Below are positions 24,501 through 34,700 of a DNA stretch of 64,000 bases, in pieces; position 1 is the first letter of the stretch; each line of letters begins with the position of its first letter. A model generated the notes under the pieces. That model saw nothing but the letters and a program-made list of their open reading frames with translations, was not told where the DNA came from and did not search any database. The DNA comes from Ectocarpus siliculosus (taxonomy: Eukaryota; Sar; Phaeophyceae; Ectocarpales; Ectocarpaceae): positions 1,401,351 through 1,465,350 of the forward strand of contig FN649733.1 in assembly GCA_000310025.1 (NCBI GenBank), written 5' to 3'. The position numbers were made by a program, and so were the translations under genes.

Positions 24501-27140
24501 ACGCGGAGTGTTGTGGGTGGGGCGCACCAGGGGAGGGGCACACGAGCACATCATTGGTTGTTTTTTGAGTGTTTGGTTATCGATTAGCGAGGGCGAGATC
24601 GCGATCCACATGCCCTGCCTGGAGAATCTTCGTTCATTGTGTGGGCTTCGAATAGACTTAAAATACGCCCCATCATCCAGCCGGTTTTATTCCCACTCAC
24701 GGCAAAGACTGCAACACATGCCCTTCGGCTGTGGTATTATCTTGAATTGGTAGTCCTTCTTCCATTGTTTGCATGTTTTCTAAAATCTTGTGTTTCCAAA
24801 TCGACCTGTGAAGTTTTTTCCGCGGGCAGTTTCGTACGTACTCTGGGGGGTGCTGTCGCCCCTTCAAGCGTGATTCCGTGCACTGATCGGTGTTCTTGAC
24901 GTTCGTCTTTCGCCTCTTGGGTACTTCGCTACGACACCCTGTAGCCGCTGATATATTTTCACGGCACCCACTCTGGACTGAGTTTTCCTTCTCGTGTAAC
25001 TCTATTTTCAAGTGATGTGCCTCCAAGCGGGCCATCCCAACATGCTTGGCCCTTGACCTGGGTGGAGGCTTGTCAAGTGGTCAACTCTCCTCTTGTCACG
25101 CGCATTTACTTGCCACTTTGCCAGTGCGGTATACACGTTGTGATGCACATCAGCTGGAACTATTGCCGCAAACCTGTAAACCATCAACCACAGATTTGAC
25201 AAGAAGTCCCGGGCTGGCTGACCCCAACCTCTTTTGTGTTTGTTCACTCATCTCCGTTTCTTCTTCGCACAGCGTGGTGTGTCTCAGCTCTGTGATGCAC
25301 CACAGTGGGGGCACGGATTGGGAATCTGCCGTGATGGGGCACCCGAAGCGCAGAGGTTCGACATACGCCGACAGCAAGCTGGCAATGGTTATCTTCGCCA
25401 AGGTACGGAATTTCGAGAGTATGGCTGGATTGTTCATGGCCAGCTTGTGGACCCACCACCTCTCCATCTACAGAGCAAAATCGATCTGATGAGGCCTCGA
25501 GTCCAACAGCAGGCCTGAAGATAGATAGATAGATAGATAGATAGATACCCACAGGGCACAGCTGCTTCGGTCACGGGGTCAAGTAGTGTGTGACGCAGTC
25601 TTTATCTCATCAAGACAGGTAAATGATCGTTTTTTGTGTGGAGATCCCGGTCATGAAGGTACAATCTCATCTCCCAACGTCGGTCGATGACGATTATTCC
25701 CTCTTTTCACTGTCGGCGTACTGTTTCTTTTACGGAGATCCCTTTCATGAATGTACAATCTCCCAACCGTCTGTCTATCGAGGTCTATTCCCTCTTTTCA
25801 GCTCTGTCGGCGTTGTTGTACTTGTCGCTGGTTGTCGGCCCTCTTGTGAAGACTCACCGCCTGCCTCCGTCGAATTCGCGACTACAGTTAACGCCCGCGG
25901 TCAAGAACCAAACCATACATTAACTAGAAATATCGACCACGAAACACACCCCCAGCCGTGGATCCTACACTAAACCCTAAATAATGACCGACGCTCGACG
26001 GTGGTGATGAAATGGAAATTGAGCCTCGACCCCAAATTGACGTTTCTTAAGCACGGGCGCTAACTGTTGTATTCCAGGAGCTCAAGAAGAGATTCGCCGC
26101 CGCCGGCTCGAGCGCCACCGCGGTCGCGGTTAACCCCGGGGCCGTCCGGAGCGACATCTGGCGGAACGTGCCCAAACTGGTGATGCCGGTGTTCGACCTC
26201 TTCATGAGGTTCTTGTTCCTCACCTCGGAGCAGGGCTCCTACACATCCGTCCGCGCGGCGGCGCTGCCGCTCGAGACCGTCTCCGGTGAGCAGTACCCTT
26301 CGCAGGGTCTGTGTACTCTTGAGTAATCTTGTTGGACAAAGCATGCAATCAATCGGGCAAGTTCGGTTAGGGTTAGGGTTAGGGATACGGTCTGCGTACC
26401 CCCTCCCTGTTCTGTTCCCTCATATAAAACTTAATTTCTGGCGACGACGGTCCCCGGTGACAGAGGCTTGAGAGATGGTTTTTATCTGGAGGCATTCGGG
26501 ATGTTTGTTTTGGGGGGGGTGTACTCATGGTCGTACATGCCGTAGTCGTTAGACCGTTGACCTCGCATCCCTACAAAATCGGGACGTAGCAAGCTGGGTT
26601 TTCACCGGACCATGTTTTAGGGGGGGTCTGTTTTGTTTTGTTTTTTCGGTTTGCGACGCCCATTTGTGGGATCTGTACCTGCTAGGAGGTCACGAAGGAC
26701 CATTACCGTGATCATGTTTTGGTTGCCGGCGATGCACGAGCGGCGCGGTCACGTACTTCTCCTCCTCCTCGCATCTACCCTAACACACACACAAACTCTG
26801 AGTACGCTTTCCGACCCCCGCCCCCCACGTACAGCAGATTTTCTGCTGACATTTCACGTATTGTCGGGTACATACATAATAATCCTCCCGTCTACATCCT
26901 CCCGCTCTTTGTTTTATGTCAAACGGCGCAGGGAGCGGCTATTACCAGCCCTACTGGATGCCTTTCAAACGCCCCTTGCCATTCGAGGTGTTCGGTCCCT
27001 TCGTCGGCTGCGCCCCCGGACTGCCGAAGCTTGTGAAGGACGAGCCGGCGGCGACCTCGGCCTTGTGGACCACGTGCGAGCGGGTGATCGAGGCCGCCGG
27101 AGCTGCCCGCGGTGATGCCCCTGGTGCTTCGAGGGGATAA
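18581..27140 (+). CDS. Short-chain dehydrogenase/reductase, nine exons, 374 aa
   Basis: An NAD(P)-dependent oxidoreductase of the retinol-dehydrogenase-like SDR class; the substrate is unknown. Exons: 18581-18713, 20925-20957, 21909-22023, 22971-23034, 23554-23653, 24360-24492, 25273-25402, 26078-26285 and 26932-27140. All phases agree and the total is 1,125 nt. The N-terminus has a hydrophobic segment (residues 1-25) suggesting a membrane anchor or signal. The cofactor motif TGANTGIG is at residues 51-58, spread over exons 2 and 3. NNAG lies at 147-150. Catalytic Ser199, Tyr224 and Lys228 (YADSK) are present. NPGAVRSDIW follows in exon 8. Exon 2 is only 33 nt. Intron 1 (2.2 kb) contains a LINE insertion, and introns 3, 7 and 8 carry other repeats. 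Function beyond the family is not assigned. Confidence 0.9.
19338..19359 (+). repeat. Left target-site duplication of the LINE
   Basis: Twelve C followed by AGTGGTCAAC, immediately before the 5' end of the truncated LINE. The same C-run plus AGTGGTCAAC follows the LINE at 20700-20720. Confidence 0.8.
19360..20710 (+). mobile_element. 5'-truncated non-LTR retrotransposon (LINE) in SDR intron 1
   Basis: The insert starts inside the reverse transcriptase catalytic region (DDFVGMSDTPEGLQ, from the Asp-Asp of motif C). It keeps an open frame of about 440 codons to a TAA at 20692: the RT thumb (YTYLGVEIAKNCSWN), a long connection region, and a Cys/His cluster (CDCGFECEDSVHVVAECPWY) that looks zinc-binding. 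The 5' RT and endonuclease parts are missing, so the copy cannot move by itself. The frame stays open, suggesting recent insertion. The 3' end (GGTCAATGGTCTAACCGCTA, AGGCATGC, AAGAGTACG, C-run) is the tail shared with the SINEs. Flanking duplications are at 19338-19359 and 20700-20720. It is sense to the host gene. Confidence 0.9.
20700..20720 (+). repeat. Right target-site duplication and poly-C tail of the LINE
   Basis: Eleven C then AGTGGTCAAC. The C-run is both the element's tail and part of the duplicated target, so the exact element end cannot be fixed within it. Confidence 0.8.
22140..22311. mobile_element. MITE-like element in SDR intron 3
   Basis: Imperfect terminal inverted repeats of about 35 bp: CAGTTGGGTGCCCTCTATCG then TGCGGGT on the left, and the inverse of AAGTCGGGTGCCCTCCATAG then CGCGGGT on the right. 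The interior is about 90 bp and AT-richer. There is no coding capacity, and no target duplication could be fixed by eye. Confidence 0.6.
22715..22910. repeat. Imperfect inverted repeat in SDR intron 3
   Basis: Left-arm blocks TTCGACGGC, GTCTGG, ATCGAGTC and CGGCCATCCA recur inverted on the right (TGGATGGCC, GACTCGAT, CCAGAC, GCCGTCGAA). The arms are about 85-95 bp with many mismatches. This is possibly an old foldback element. It ends about 60 bases before SDR exon 4. Confidence 0.5.
23697..23845 (+). repeat. Two-copy tandem repeat, about 78 bp, SDR intron 5
   Basis: Both copies contain CGGTTTTC, TCAAA, CCACGGGCAGGT, GGCC and CTCTGTC in order, starting near 23700 and 23778. It lies shortly after the exon 5 donor. 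Confidence 0.6.
25519..25547 (+). repeat. (GATA)n microsatellite
   Basis: About seven GATA units in SDR intron 7. Confidence 0.95.
25638..25820 (+). repeat. Tandem pair of an SDR-intron dispersed repeat
   Basis: Two adjacent copies carry GGAGATCCC, TCATGAA, GTACAATCTC, CCAAC, GTC and TATTCCCTCTTTTCA, then CTGTCGGCGT. A related copy sits in intron 2 near 21590-21650 (CCCAACGTCTGTCAAGGATG then ATTCCCTCTTTTCA) and a shorter one in intron 4 near 23308-23350. The family seems concentrated in this gene's introns. Confidence 0.6.
26365..26384 (+). repeat. Short interstitial telomere-like repeat
   Basis: Three consecutive GGTTAG units plus GG in SDR intron 8. It is too short to mark a chromosome end. 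Confidence 0.85.
26512..26612 (-). mobile_element. SINE copy C in SDR intron 8, antisense
   Basis: Read on the minus strand it gives ATGGTCCGGTGAAAACCC ... CGTCCCGATTTTGTAGGGAT ... GGTCAACGGTCTAACGACTA ... GAGTACA and a C-run. Likely target duplications are GTTTTGGGGGGGG (26507-26519) and GTTTTAGGGGGGG (26614-26626). They differ by one base and again contain the homopolymer. It is shorter at its 5' end than copies A and B. Confidence 0.8.
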
Positions 27141-27335
27141 ATAATGCTTTCCCTTGGTTTAGCCTACTTGCACGCTACGGCACGCAACTTGTTGCATGGG
27201 GTGAGGACCTTGTTTTACCTACATCCCTGGTGCTTCGCGGGGCTCTACAGTATTAACTAGGCTTTCCCTGATTTAGCCTAGTGCGCAGCTTAGCTTGTTC
27301 ATCAGTGAGCATGGGGGTAGGACCCTGTTTTGCCT
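27118..27335 (+). repeat. Tandem duplication, about 108 bp, across the SDR stop codon
   Basis: CCCTGGTGCTTCG, GGGG, CTTTCCCT, TTTAGCCTA, CTTGTT, CAT, GTGAG and TGTTTT appear in the same order in two adjacent units (about 27118-27226 and 27227-27335). The first unit carries the last six SDR codons and the stop; the second is 3' UTR or flank. Confidence 0.6.
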
Positions 27336-27672
27336 TCGCACCTTGTTGACGGAGCACGGGCTAGGTTATGGGCTGAACGTGTCCTGTCGCCCATCATCGG
27401 CGGTGATGCAAGTTTTGGGAGCCGGTCAAACGTTTTTTGTTGCCCTAATCGTTTGTTGGCCCGGGCGACGAAGTCCTTGGGAGACGGCCCACCGTTGGTT
27501 GTCTATCTTGCCGCGCAGGTATATATGCACATGTATGGGCACGTAGTTGGGCGTTACGGAGGCAGGTGGCTTTTTATTTTGTGTGAGGTTTAGGGTTCAA
27601 GTCGTCAGTGTATTTTTGTTTAACTGTCCGTTCCAAGGGCTTCTGTAGTCTACAGCAGTGTCGCGCGTCTGT

Positions 27673-27678
27673 AATAAA
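27673..27678 (+). terminator. Candidate polyadenylation signal for the SDR gene
   Basis: AATAAA about 530 bases after the SDR stop. The distance is long and I do not know how strictly this lineage uses the hexamer. Confidence 0.25.
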
Positions 27679-27896
27679 ACAATAGCGACTTGTATTTGCT
27701 GGTAAGCATATAATTTTTCAATTTTTCAATGTTTTACGTTCTTCCAACCCGGTCCGAAGCCCAGCGAAGCGAGCTATAAACAATCTTGCAAAGTAAGTTT
27801 TTCTCTCGCTTCCGTGCCTGGCCTGGGTGGAACGCGCTAGTTCGTGTGTACACAGAGGGAAGAGAGTGCTGCACTCTTCTTCAGCATTAAGAATGG

Positions 27897-27985
27897 AAGG
27901 CCAAGCACCGCAGGAGGGGTGGGTAGGGGGCCTCAGGGAGGGGAACCCTTCTGAATCTCCTGTGTGTGATGACACGGGTTGGAGC
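27897..27985 (+). repeat. Dispersed repeat, second family, copy 2
   Basis: Same orientation and block order as 4376-4450 (GGAAGGCCAAG, CCGCAGGAGG, GCCTCAGGGAGG, GGAACCCTT, ACACGGGTTGGAG), with a few extra bases between blocks. Confidence 0.5.
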
Positions 27986-28717
27986 AAACGACACATATTT
28001 TTTTTTTTGATGAAAAACAGGTGTGTGTTGTGAGCACTGACGTGAAGTGAAGACAATAAGAAGAAAAACTGTTCAGCCGCGCCCTCAATGGGACGGCGGG
28101 TACCGGCACTCGAAAACCCAATACTTCTATATAATTGTACTGATGATGCAGTTTGTTCCAGAGTATGGACGTCTGCTAATTGTAAAGGCCGTTGCACTGC
28201 TGTTGCTCTATGTCAGAAAAACATTTGGCCGTCGAAGAATTACAAAAGTCAGTCATCGTCGCTTTCGCACTAACCAACCCTATCTGCTAACGAGTATCCT
28301 GCGCAGCATCACAGCATGACAGATCTAGCAGATCTATATCTAGACTGATCACACCCACTGGTCTACACATGCATGCGCTTGTGGGTACGTGGGTATATCA
28401 CAGAGTAGGGGTCGCCCACAGGAAGTTCACTCTGGCGGAGCCCCCTCTTAGCCACATTCGGCCGCATCACCAGCAGATCAGGCCGCATCCAGCTGGAGCA
28501 GTTGCGCGTATCGCGTGTCACTGCTGTGGTTGCCCTTCACTTTGCTTGCCTCTCTCACTCTCAGCTAGCAGCAGGGCCCAAAAGAACAAGAGGCATTCAT
28601 CGTAGGACAACAAGATTCGCAAAGGTACAGTAGACGACGGTGCCCCAGTCGGGCGTACACGTCAGGGAGCCTCTCTGCGTGTGTATCTCTACAGTATACC
28701 GGCGTGCATCGGAGCCG

Positions 28718-31700
28718 ATGATGACGATGTCAAGGCCAACGCGGCTGATGGGCAGCAAGCTTAGAATGCCGTCCGCGCTCGTGGTGCTAGCGGCTGCTTC
28801 GTGCTATGGGATGGCCACTATCAGCCCTGTACGGCAACAGGTGAAGAACACAACACATCATCCGCGAGACCAAGACGAACGGGTCTCGGTGCTGTCATGT
28901 TTTCTCCGTCTTTTTTTTTTTTTTTTTGTCATGTAAACCAGTGTAATAACCAGGACAGATTGACGAACCCTCTGCTTTCCGCGATCCTTGTGAGCTGGTA
29001 CTTCCCGTATCCAACATCGACGGGTGTAATTCTTGGGTTGTGATGGTATAATTGAATACGTGACTAAAACGCAAGACTTTCTACGGTGTCTTGCAAAAAC
29101 GCAAGACTTCCTACGGTGTCCTGCAGTTTCCAGGCTCAAGGGAGAGGGCACTATCAGAAGAGGCCGCTGGGCTGTTGAAAAAACGACACGACGGAAAATC
29201 TGTATAACATCTAAAGGAGTTCAGCATTACAGTAGGGGTGCACCATACATCGTCGGCCCAGTTTTCGCCCAGTGCACGCATACTCTAACCCTCTCCTCCG
29301 TAGAGTGCTGGGCTCCGATCGGGTCCACAGAGGGTATCTAGACCAGTGCCATAGTCGTGTGCATATTTCCGTAGATTGGTGCCCAACCAGTGCGGAGCCA
29401 CGGCTGTTGCGAGAGGGTTGACCCACAATAATCGGCCGAAACGTTCGAGCTACCTGTCGACGTTCGCTGACCGGTTGGCCTAGTTTCCGCTGAGCGGGCG
29501 GAGAGACGTTGACTGAAAGAATGTGGGGAAATTCTCAAAGTGCCGCTTCTGTCGGTGCAGATACCCTCGAAAGGGCAACGAGCCTCTAGAGGTTTCTTCT
29601 CAACGGAGAGACAATCTGAGCGTCATTTATCATTCATCTCGGGACTCGCTTCACTCCGCGTGGCGGCATATGCCGCCAAAATTCCTTGCACTATTATTTG
29701 TTGTTTCCTTCACGATAGCACAATAAAAAGCACACTTGATTCATTTCGCCCAGAACGACGTACACAGGGCGCGGCAATCGACGAGGCTCGCCGCGCACCT
29801 TTTGCTCGGGTAGGAGCCTTGCCCCTAACTTGGTGCATCCTCTGCCCTGCTCGATTTCGCCCTCCCCTTGGGAACACTTTCCATCTGCTGCTGCAGCTGC
29901 GACCGAGTCCTAGCCGATTGTCGTCACATCATGGGACAACCTACGCGATGCCGATGGTCATGGGGGTCGCGAAAAGCAAAGCCGACCACAGCGTCGGGCT
30001 AGGCGGCATCAGCGGTCTTGCCAGGGAAGGGCTGCAGCAACGCCGGGGTGCGCCGCATGGCGTGTGCGGGTCGTCGACGAGCTCGAGATCGCCCCGGGAT
30101 TCTCTCATGCGCAGGTGCGACAGTGACGGCTGGAGAGGGTCTCGCAGCGTTGGGCTCTGTTTTTTTTGCTGGAGCGGTTGTCCGTCCATCTATATAGGGG
30201 CTCGCGGAGTAGACGAAGTTACTTCGAGTACCCCGAGACGGGAAGAGGCACTTAATGCTTGCAAAGAAAGCCTGCCGGCTCTCTTGTTGCACCCCTAGTC
30301 CTCCGGTTCGCTCGCTGCCGTAACTTCTTGCTTGCTGTATTTTCTGCGCCGGAATCCCAACGCATGTCTCGAACGGCAATCATAGGGAGGTGTTTTGGAA
30401 CGGCCTGCTGGAAGCCGGGGAGAGCGGTCGCAAGAGCAAACGGAAGAGCAAGCCCAAGCGGCCGAACCCCCCGGGGTTTCCACGAGGTAACGATGAGGCA
30501 CATTTTAGGTGGGGGTTGGGGGGTGGGGGGGCTCGGTCGGGTGGGATGAGCGGAGGGAAGGTCGGATAGCGCGCTTGTAGCTCACGACAGCTAATATAGC
30601 GTGCACGGGATAATGGGTTTTACCTTGTCGGAACGTACCGTGAACAGCTGCTGTGGAACCACTATGAAAAGGACGGCATACCTCCCAATTTGAAACTAAA
30701 GGCACCTAGGGGGTAGGGATGTTTCCGATATCTCGATCGTACTGCTGCTCGGAAGCATGAAAGGGCCGGTTGGATGTCTCACAAGTCTCGGGCATGTGGG
30801 TCGGAAAGAAAGGGAGGCTCGCCAGTGTTTTTTGGGCTCGTTGGTTGACTCTATGGACGAGAATATTGTCAAACCATTACTACGGGGCTACATTCTTGTT
30901 GTCGTCTTCGAGTTTTGGGGGCCTACAACATTCCTCGGGGTTTCTGCCAAAGTTCCTTTTTCTACGACTTGAGATATGCGACGCCACGGCATTTGGTGTA
31001 TCCCCGGGTAGGATGTATTCGCTTGGAACGGCACGACGCAGGGTAAAGAGAACCGTGCCAACCGGGGATCGAATTGGCGAACGGGATGGTTTCTTCTAAG
31101 CAACCTTGGCGTAGCTTAATTCCTCACCACTCCCGTCACTCTCGCGCCTTGTTTGCTCGGGTGAACGTATCGCTGTACCCGCCTTCGCCCGTTGCCCCTC
31201 CCCCTTTTTTCGGCGCGGACCAGCGAGCACCCTGCTGAGACCCACTCTTGAAGGAAGGGAACACTTCCTGGACGTTTCTGTCGAAAAGTTCAAACCAAAC
31301 GTAAGTCCCCTCGCCGCCGTTGTTCCCTTGGCTCTCCCATCACATGGTCGTACACATACATGGGTCTCGTCGAGTTGCATGGCATGTAGTGCATTCCCAA
31401 CCACGCCTGTTTTTTCATGCAGGTACTGGCAGCGGTGGCACCAGTGTGGGGTTGTAATAAGCGGGAGAAGTTAGCTCTTTCCTCAACACAACACCTGTGC
31501 CTTATCCTTCCAACGGTGCCACGTGTTTTCGTGAGACTCACCCTTTCCGAACGGTCTCAGCGTAGCCTCTTCTCGCCTCGGTACGCCAGGCCAAAAAGAC
31601 GTGCTGCTGCGGTCGTGAAACCGCCCCCCTTTTCCACGACGCCTGCTGTACATTGAAATTCCCAGTTTGCACGACCGTCCTCCCACCTATCTATGCACCG

Positions 31701-34700
31701 ACGGTACCCAGCAAGATACACTCCCTGTCGGGGGTTTTGTCGTGTCCAATCCGTCGGAGTCCTAGCCGTGCGAATCCCTCATTCGTCTCCCCGCCCCCCT
31801 TTCCGCCCTACCCATGTGTGAGCCTCGCATTGGTTCACATCGGCGTGTCCTTGCCATGCCCTCATCCCGGCCAACGTACACGGAGACTTACTGCAAGGCC
31901 AACTCCCACGTGCCGCTGCCCCTTTATCCCGTTGGCCGTGGCTTTTCTACGATCCGCCCAGAAACCGTCTTGGGGCCAAGCGTTCAGGTTTAAGCTCAAG
32001 CCGTTCGGTCGGCTTTCGTCCCGTACGAAGATCGTCCAGATCGAGCTCAAGGGCGAGGTGGGAGGATGCGGGGTCGACGGGATGCCTCCTCGTAATATTT
32101 TGTTGTTTTGTGTCACCTATCTCGCTTTCAAACGGGCCAACCCTAGATTCCGCCTTTGGACCGGAACTACGGTCCAACACCATTGTACCATGGTGTTTCC
32201 GTTTTTGTTTCGCAACCTCCCGTCTTGCGTGTTTTCTCCTATGCCTAGCTGTTGTGCGCCCAGCCGCGCAGGAATCGAATGAGCACCTGGGTTTGATCGT
32301 ACAAGCGCGAAATCTTGTATGAAAGACGATATTGTTGCGGCATCCGGTAGTACTGCTGTCTGCGTGATGAGCAGCGTCCGGAACCCACTTCGAGTTCTCT
32401 CGTACGCGCTTTTTAGCGCCCGAGAGGTCTCCGCCTCTTGTGAAGCCTACTGGTACTGGCCTTAGCGCTTTGCCGACCTACAGGGTTGAATTCGTAGCCT
32501 CCAATCAGGGAGCGGGACATTTGTGGGTGTTTCGGTACAGTACGGGGATGCAGACCTTGTTTTTATGTTTTTCAGCGTCGTGCCACCCCAACCAACAGAT
32601 CCCCCCCCCCCCCCCCCCCCCGAGGGCAAAGGGCCAAAAACAACGGGAAGGCCCAAAGGGAAGACCCCCCCCCCCCGCCCGCCACTCCCTTGAAAAATCG
32701 GGACCCAACCCACCCCTCCCGTTTTGGGGGCCAAAAATGGGGCCCCCCCCCCAGCCCCCGCTGTTTAAAAAAGCGGAGGTGACCTTTTTTGGGTTGGGGA
32801 AAAACCCCAAAAAGGGCGGGCCCAAACCCCCCCTCAAGGGGGGGGTTATTTAATTTTAGGGGGGGGGGCGGAGGAAGGGCCCCACTATGGAGGGGAAAAA
32901 AGGGGAAAGAGGGCCCCCCTTGTGTTTGTGGGCTGGGGGGGCGGGGNNNNNNNNNNNNNNNNNNNNNNNNNNNNNNNNNNNNNNNNNNNNNNNNNNNNNN
33001 NNNNNNNNNNNNNNNNNNNNNNNNNNNNNNNNNNNNNNNNNNNNNNAACGACTACGGCATGCACGACTGTGAGTACCCCCCCCTCGCGCCGTTCATTCCT
33101 TTGAAACTTCGTGACCATACGTACCCTTCGCGTTTTGGTGCCCATAGCTGGGTCTCACCTCGCAGCCCCAGCTGTTCAAAGAGCCGGAGCTGACCTTGTT
33201 CGGCTTGGTGAAGACCCTCAAGACGGCCGCGCACGATCCCCGCATCAAGGCAGTCGTCATCGACTTCGACGGGCCGGCGCTGAGCATGGCCGCTACTATG
33301 GAGGTGAAGAAGGGCGAAGGAGTGCACCGCTTGTGTCTGTGGTCTGTGGTGCCGTGGAGTTTTCGACCTCAAGGCCACCGTTCCCAGCGCACGCGGTTGC
33401 CTCCGAACCGTACCCCCGATGAACGTGTCGGCTTTTGGTGTTGCTGCCTTTGACAGTGAAAACCGTTCCGATCTCTCTGCCTTGCACCTTCCTCTGCCCG
33501 TGCTGATCTTCGACTTGACGTTGTTTGTAGCAACTGGTCGCAAATGTTTTGTGTTAATAGAACACCCTTCTTCTTCGACCCCATTCCCTTCCGAGGCTTG
33601 TCCCTGTCCTTGACGAACCCCGCTGCCCTCAGCGCTCTTTCTGTAAATCCTGCCAGTTGGAGCAGGTTCGGCGAGAAGGTTGTGTGATTATTGGTTGCCC
33701 AGTGGTTATTTGTTTTTTGGCATGTCGAAAAGAACGAATGCATGTATCAGAATGTTTGGCATTTTGCTTCTCCCGTCTCATGCCTGAAATGGGCCAATCG
33801 ACCGAGCGGGGTTTGACGGAAGATATGATTTTTTTTTACTCTTCTGCTCTCCGTCGTGATTGGTGTTGGGTTCGCACGCGGACCAATTGACGACATCGGT
33901 TGTTTCTCTCTCATACCGTTGGCGCCTTCGAGCCTTGCACCCTCTCCACGTTCGCCTCTAATCACACGGCAGCCCGCAAGCATGTACCGACTAATGTTGC
34001 TCGGACGGCCGGCAAACCGATATTCAACGCCACAAAAGTGATTTTTTTGCTGTCGGAATTGGCAAACGTTGAGGTTTGCGACACTCAAAAACTTGTGTGG
34101 TCGTACAGTAGTCTTCCTTGGTTTCGTGTTTGAAAGGAAGATCCTTGTTGGCTGTGCGTGCACTCGGTAGGTCATCGTGTTTGGCAGCATCCAGGAATAC
34201 TCACGTCAACCGTCTAAGTCACTGGACATGTTTCACTTGTGATTTCTCGTGTCGTTTTCGCTTTATCTTTCATTTTTACTTTTGTTATTTTTGTCTTGCT
34301 GTTGCTGCGGACCAGGTCCGGCGAGCGATGGACTACTTCACCCAGAGCGGGAAGCCGCTGTGGGGTTTCACCGAGAGCTCTGTGGACTTAACCCTGCTCT
34401 GCCTCATGGGAGGCTGCACCCGGGTGTGTGATGCGTATCGTGCATCGTTTCCCGGTTCCTGTGATTTCTCTGTTGTTTGACCGTTCAACCCTTGGAATGG
34501 TACAGCGCACCTTCAGAGCTGCGGCGACTGCAGCTCGATGTGCGGGTGGCCATCTGCGTCTGTTTGTGGCTCTTCGCGCGACTTCGTTCTTGGTTTTCCT
34601 TGCTCCGTCGTTGGAGACTGACATCCGAACGACCCAGGGCCATCCCGACTTGTTGTTTAGAAACAAAACAGCCCGCCCACCCACCCCGCGTTTCGTCGCG

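Larger units (their letters stand above)
27141..28717. other. SDR 3' flank and SppA upstream region
   Basis: No exon was recognised. The stretch contains the tandem duplication at the SDR end, an AATAAA at 27673-27678 that could act in SDR polyadenylation, a dispersed repeat near 27900, and the presumed SppA promoter just before 28718. Confidence 0.45.

Noticed and set aside
26365-26384. Telomere end
   Set aside because: Only three units lie inside an intron of an intact gene, so this is an interstitial repeat.
31653-32282. A 209-codon frame as a separate gene
   Set aside because: Only 31962-32057 within it fits the SppA exon chain by phase and motif. The rest is intron read through.
32440-32853. 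A 137-codon frame resembling part of SppA
   Set aside because: The resemblance is real, but the frame is the low-quality copy of exon 6 next to the N gap and not a second gene or exon.
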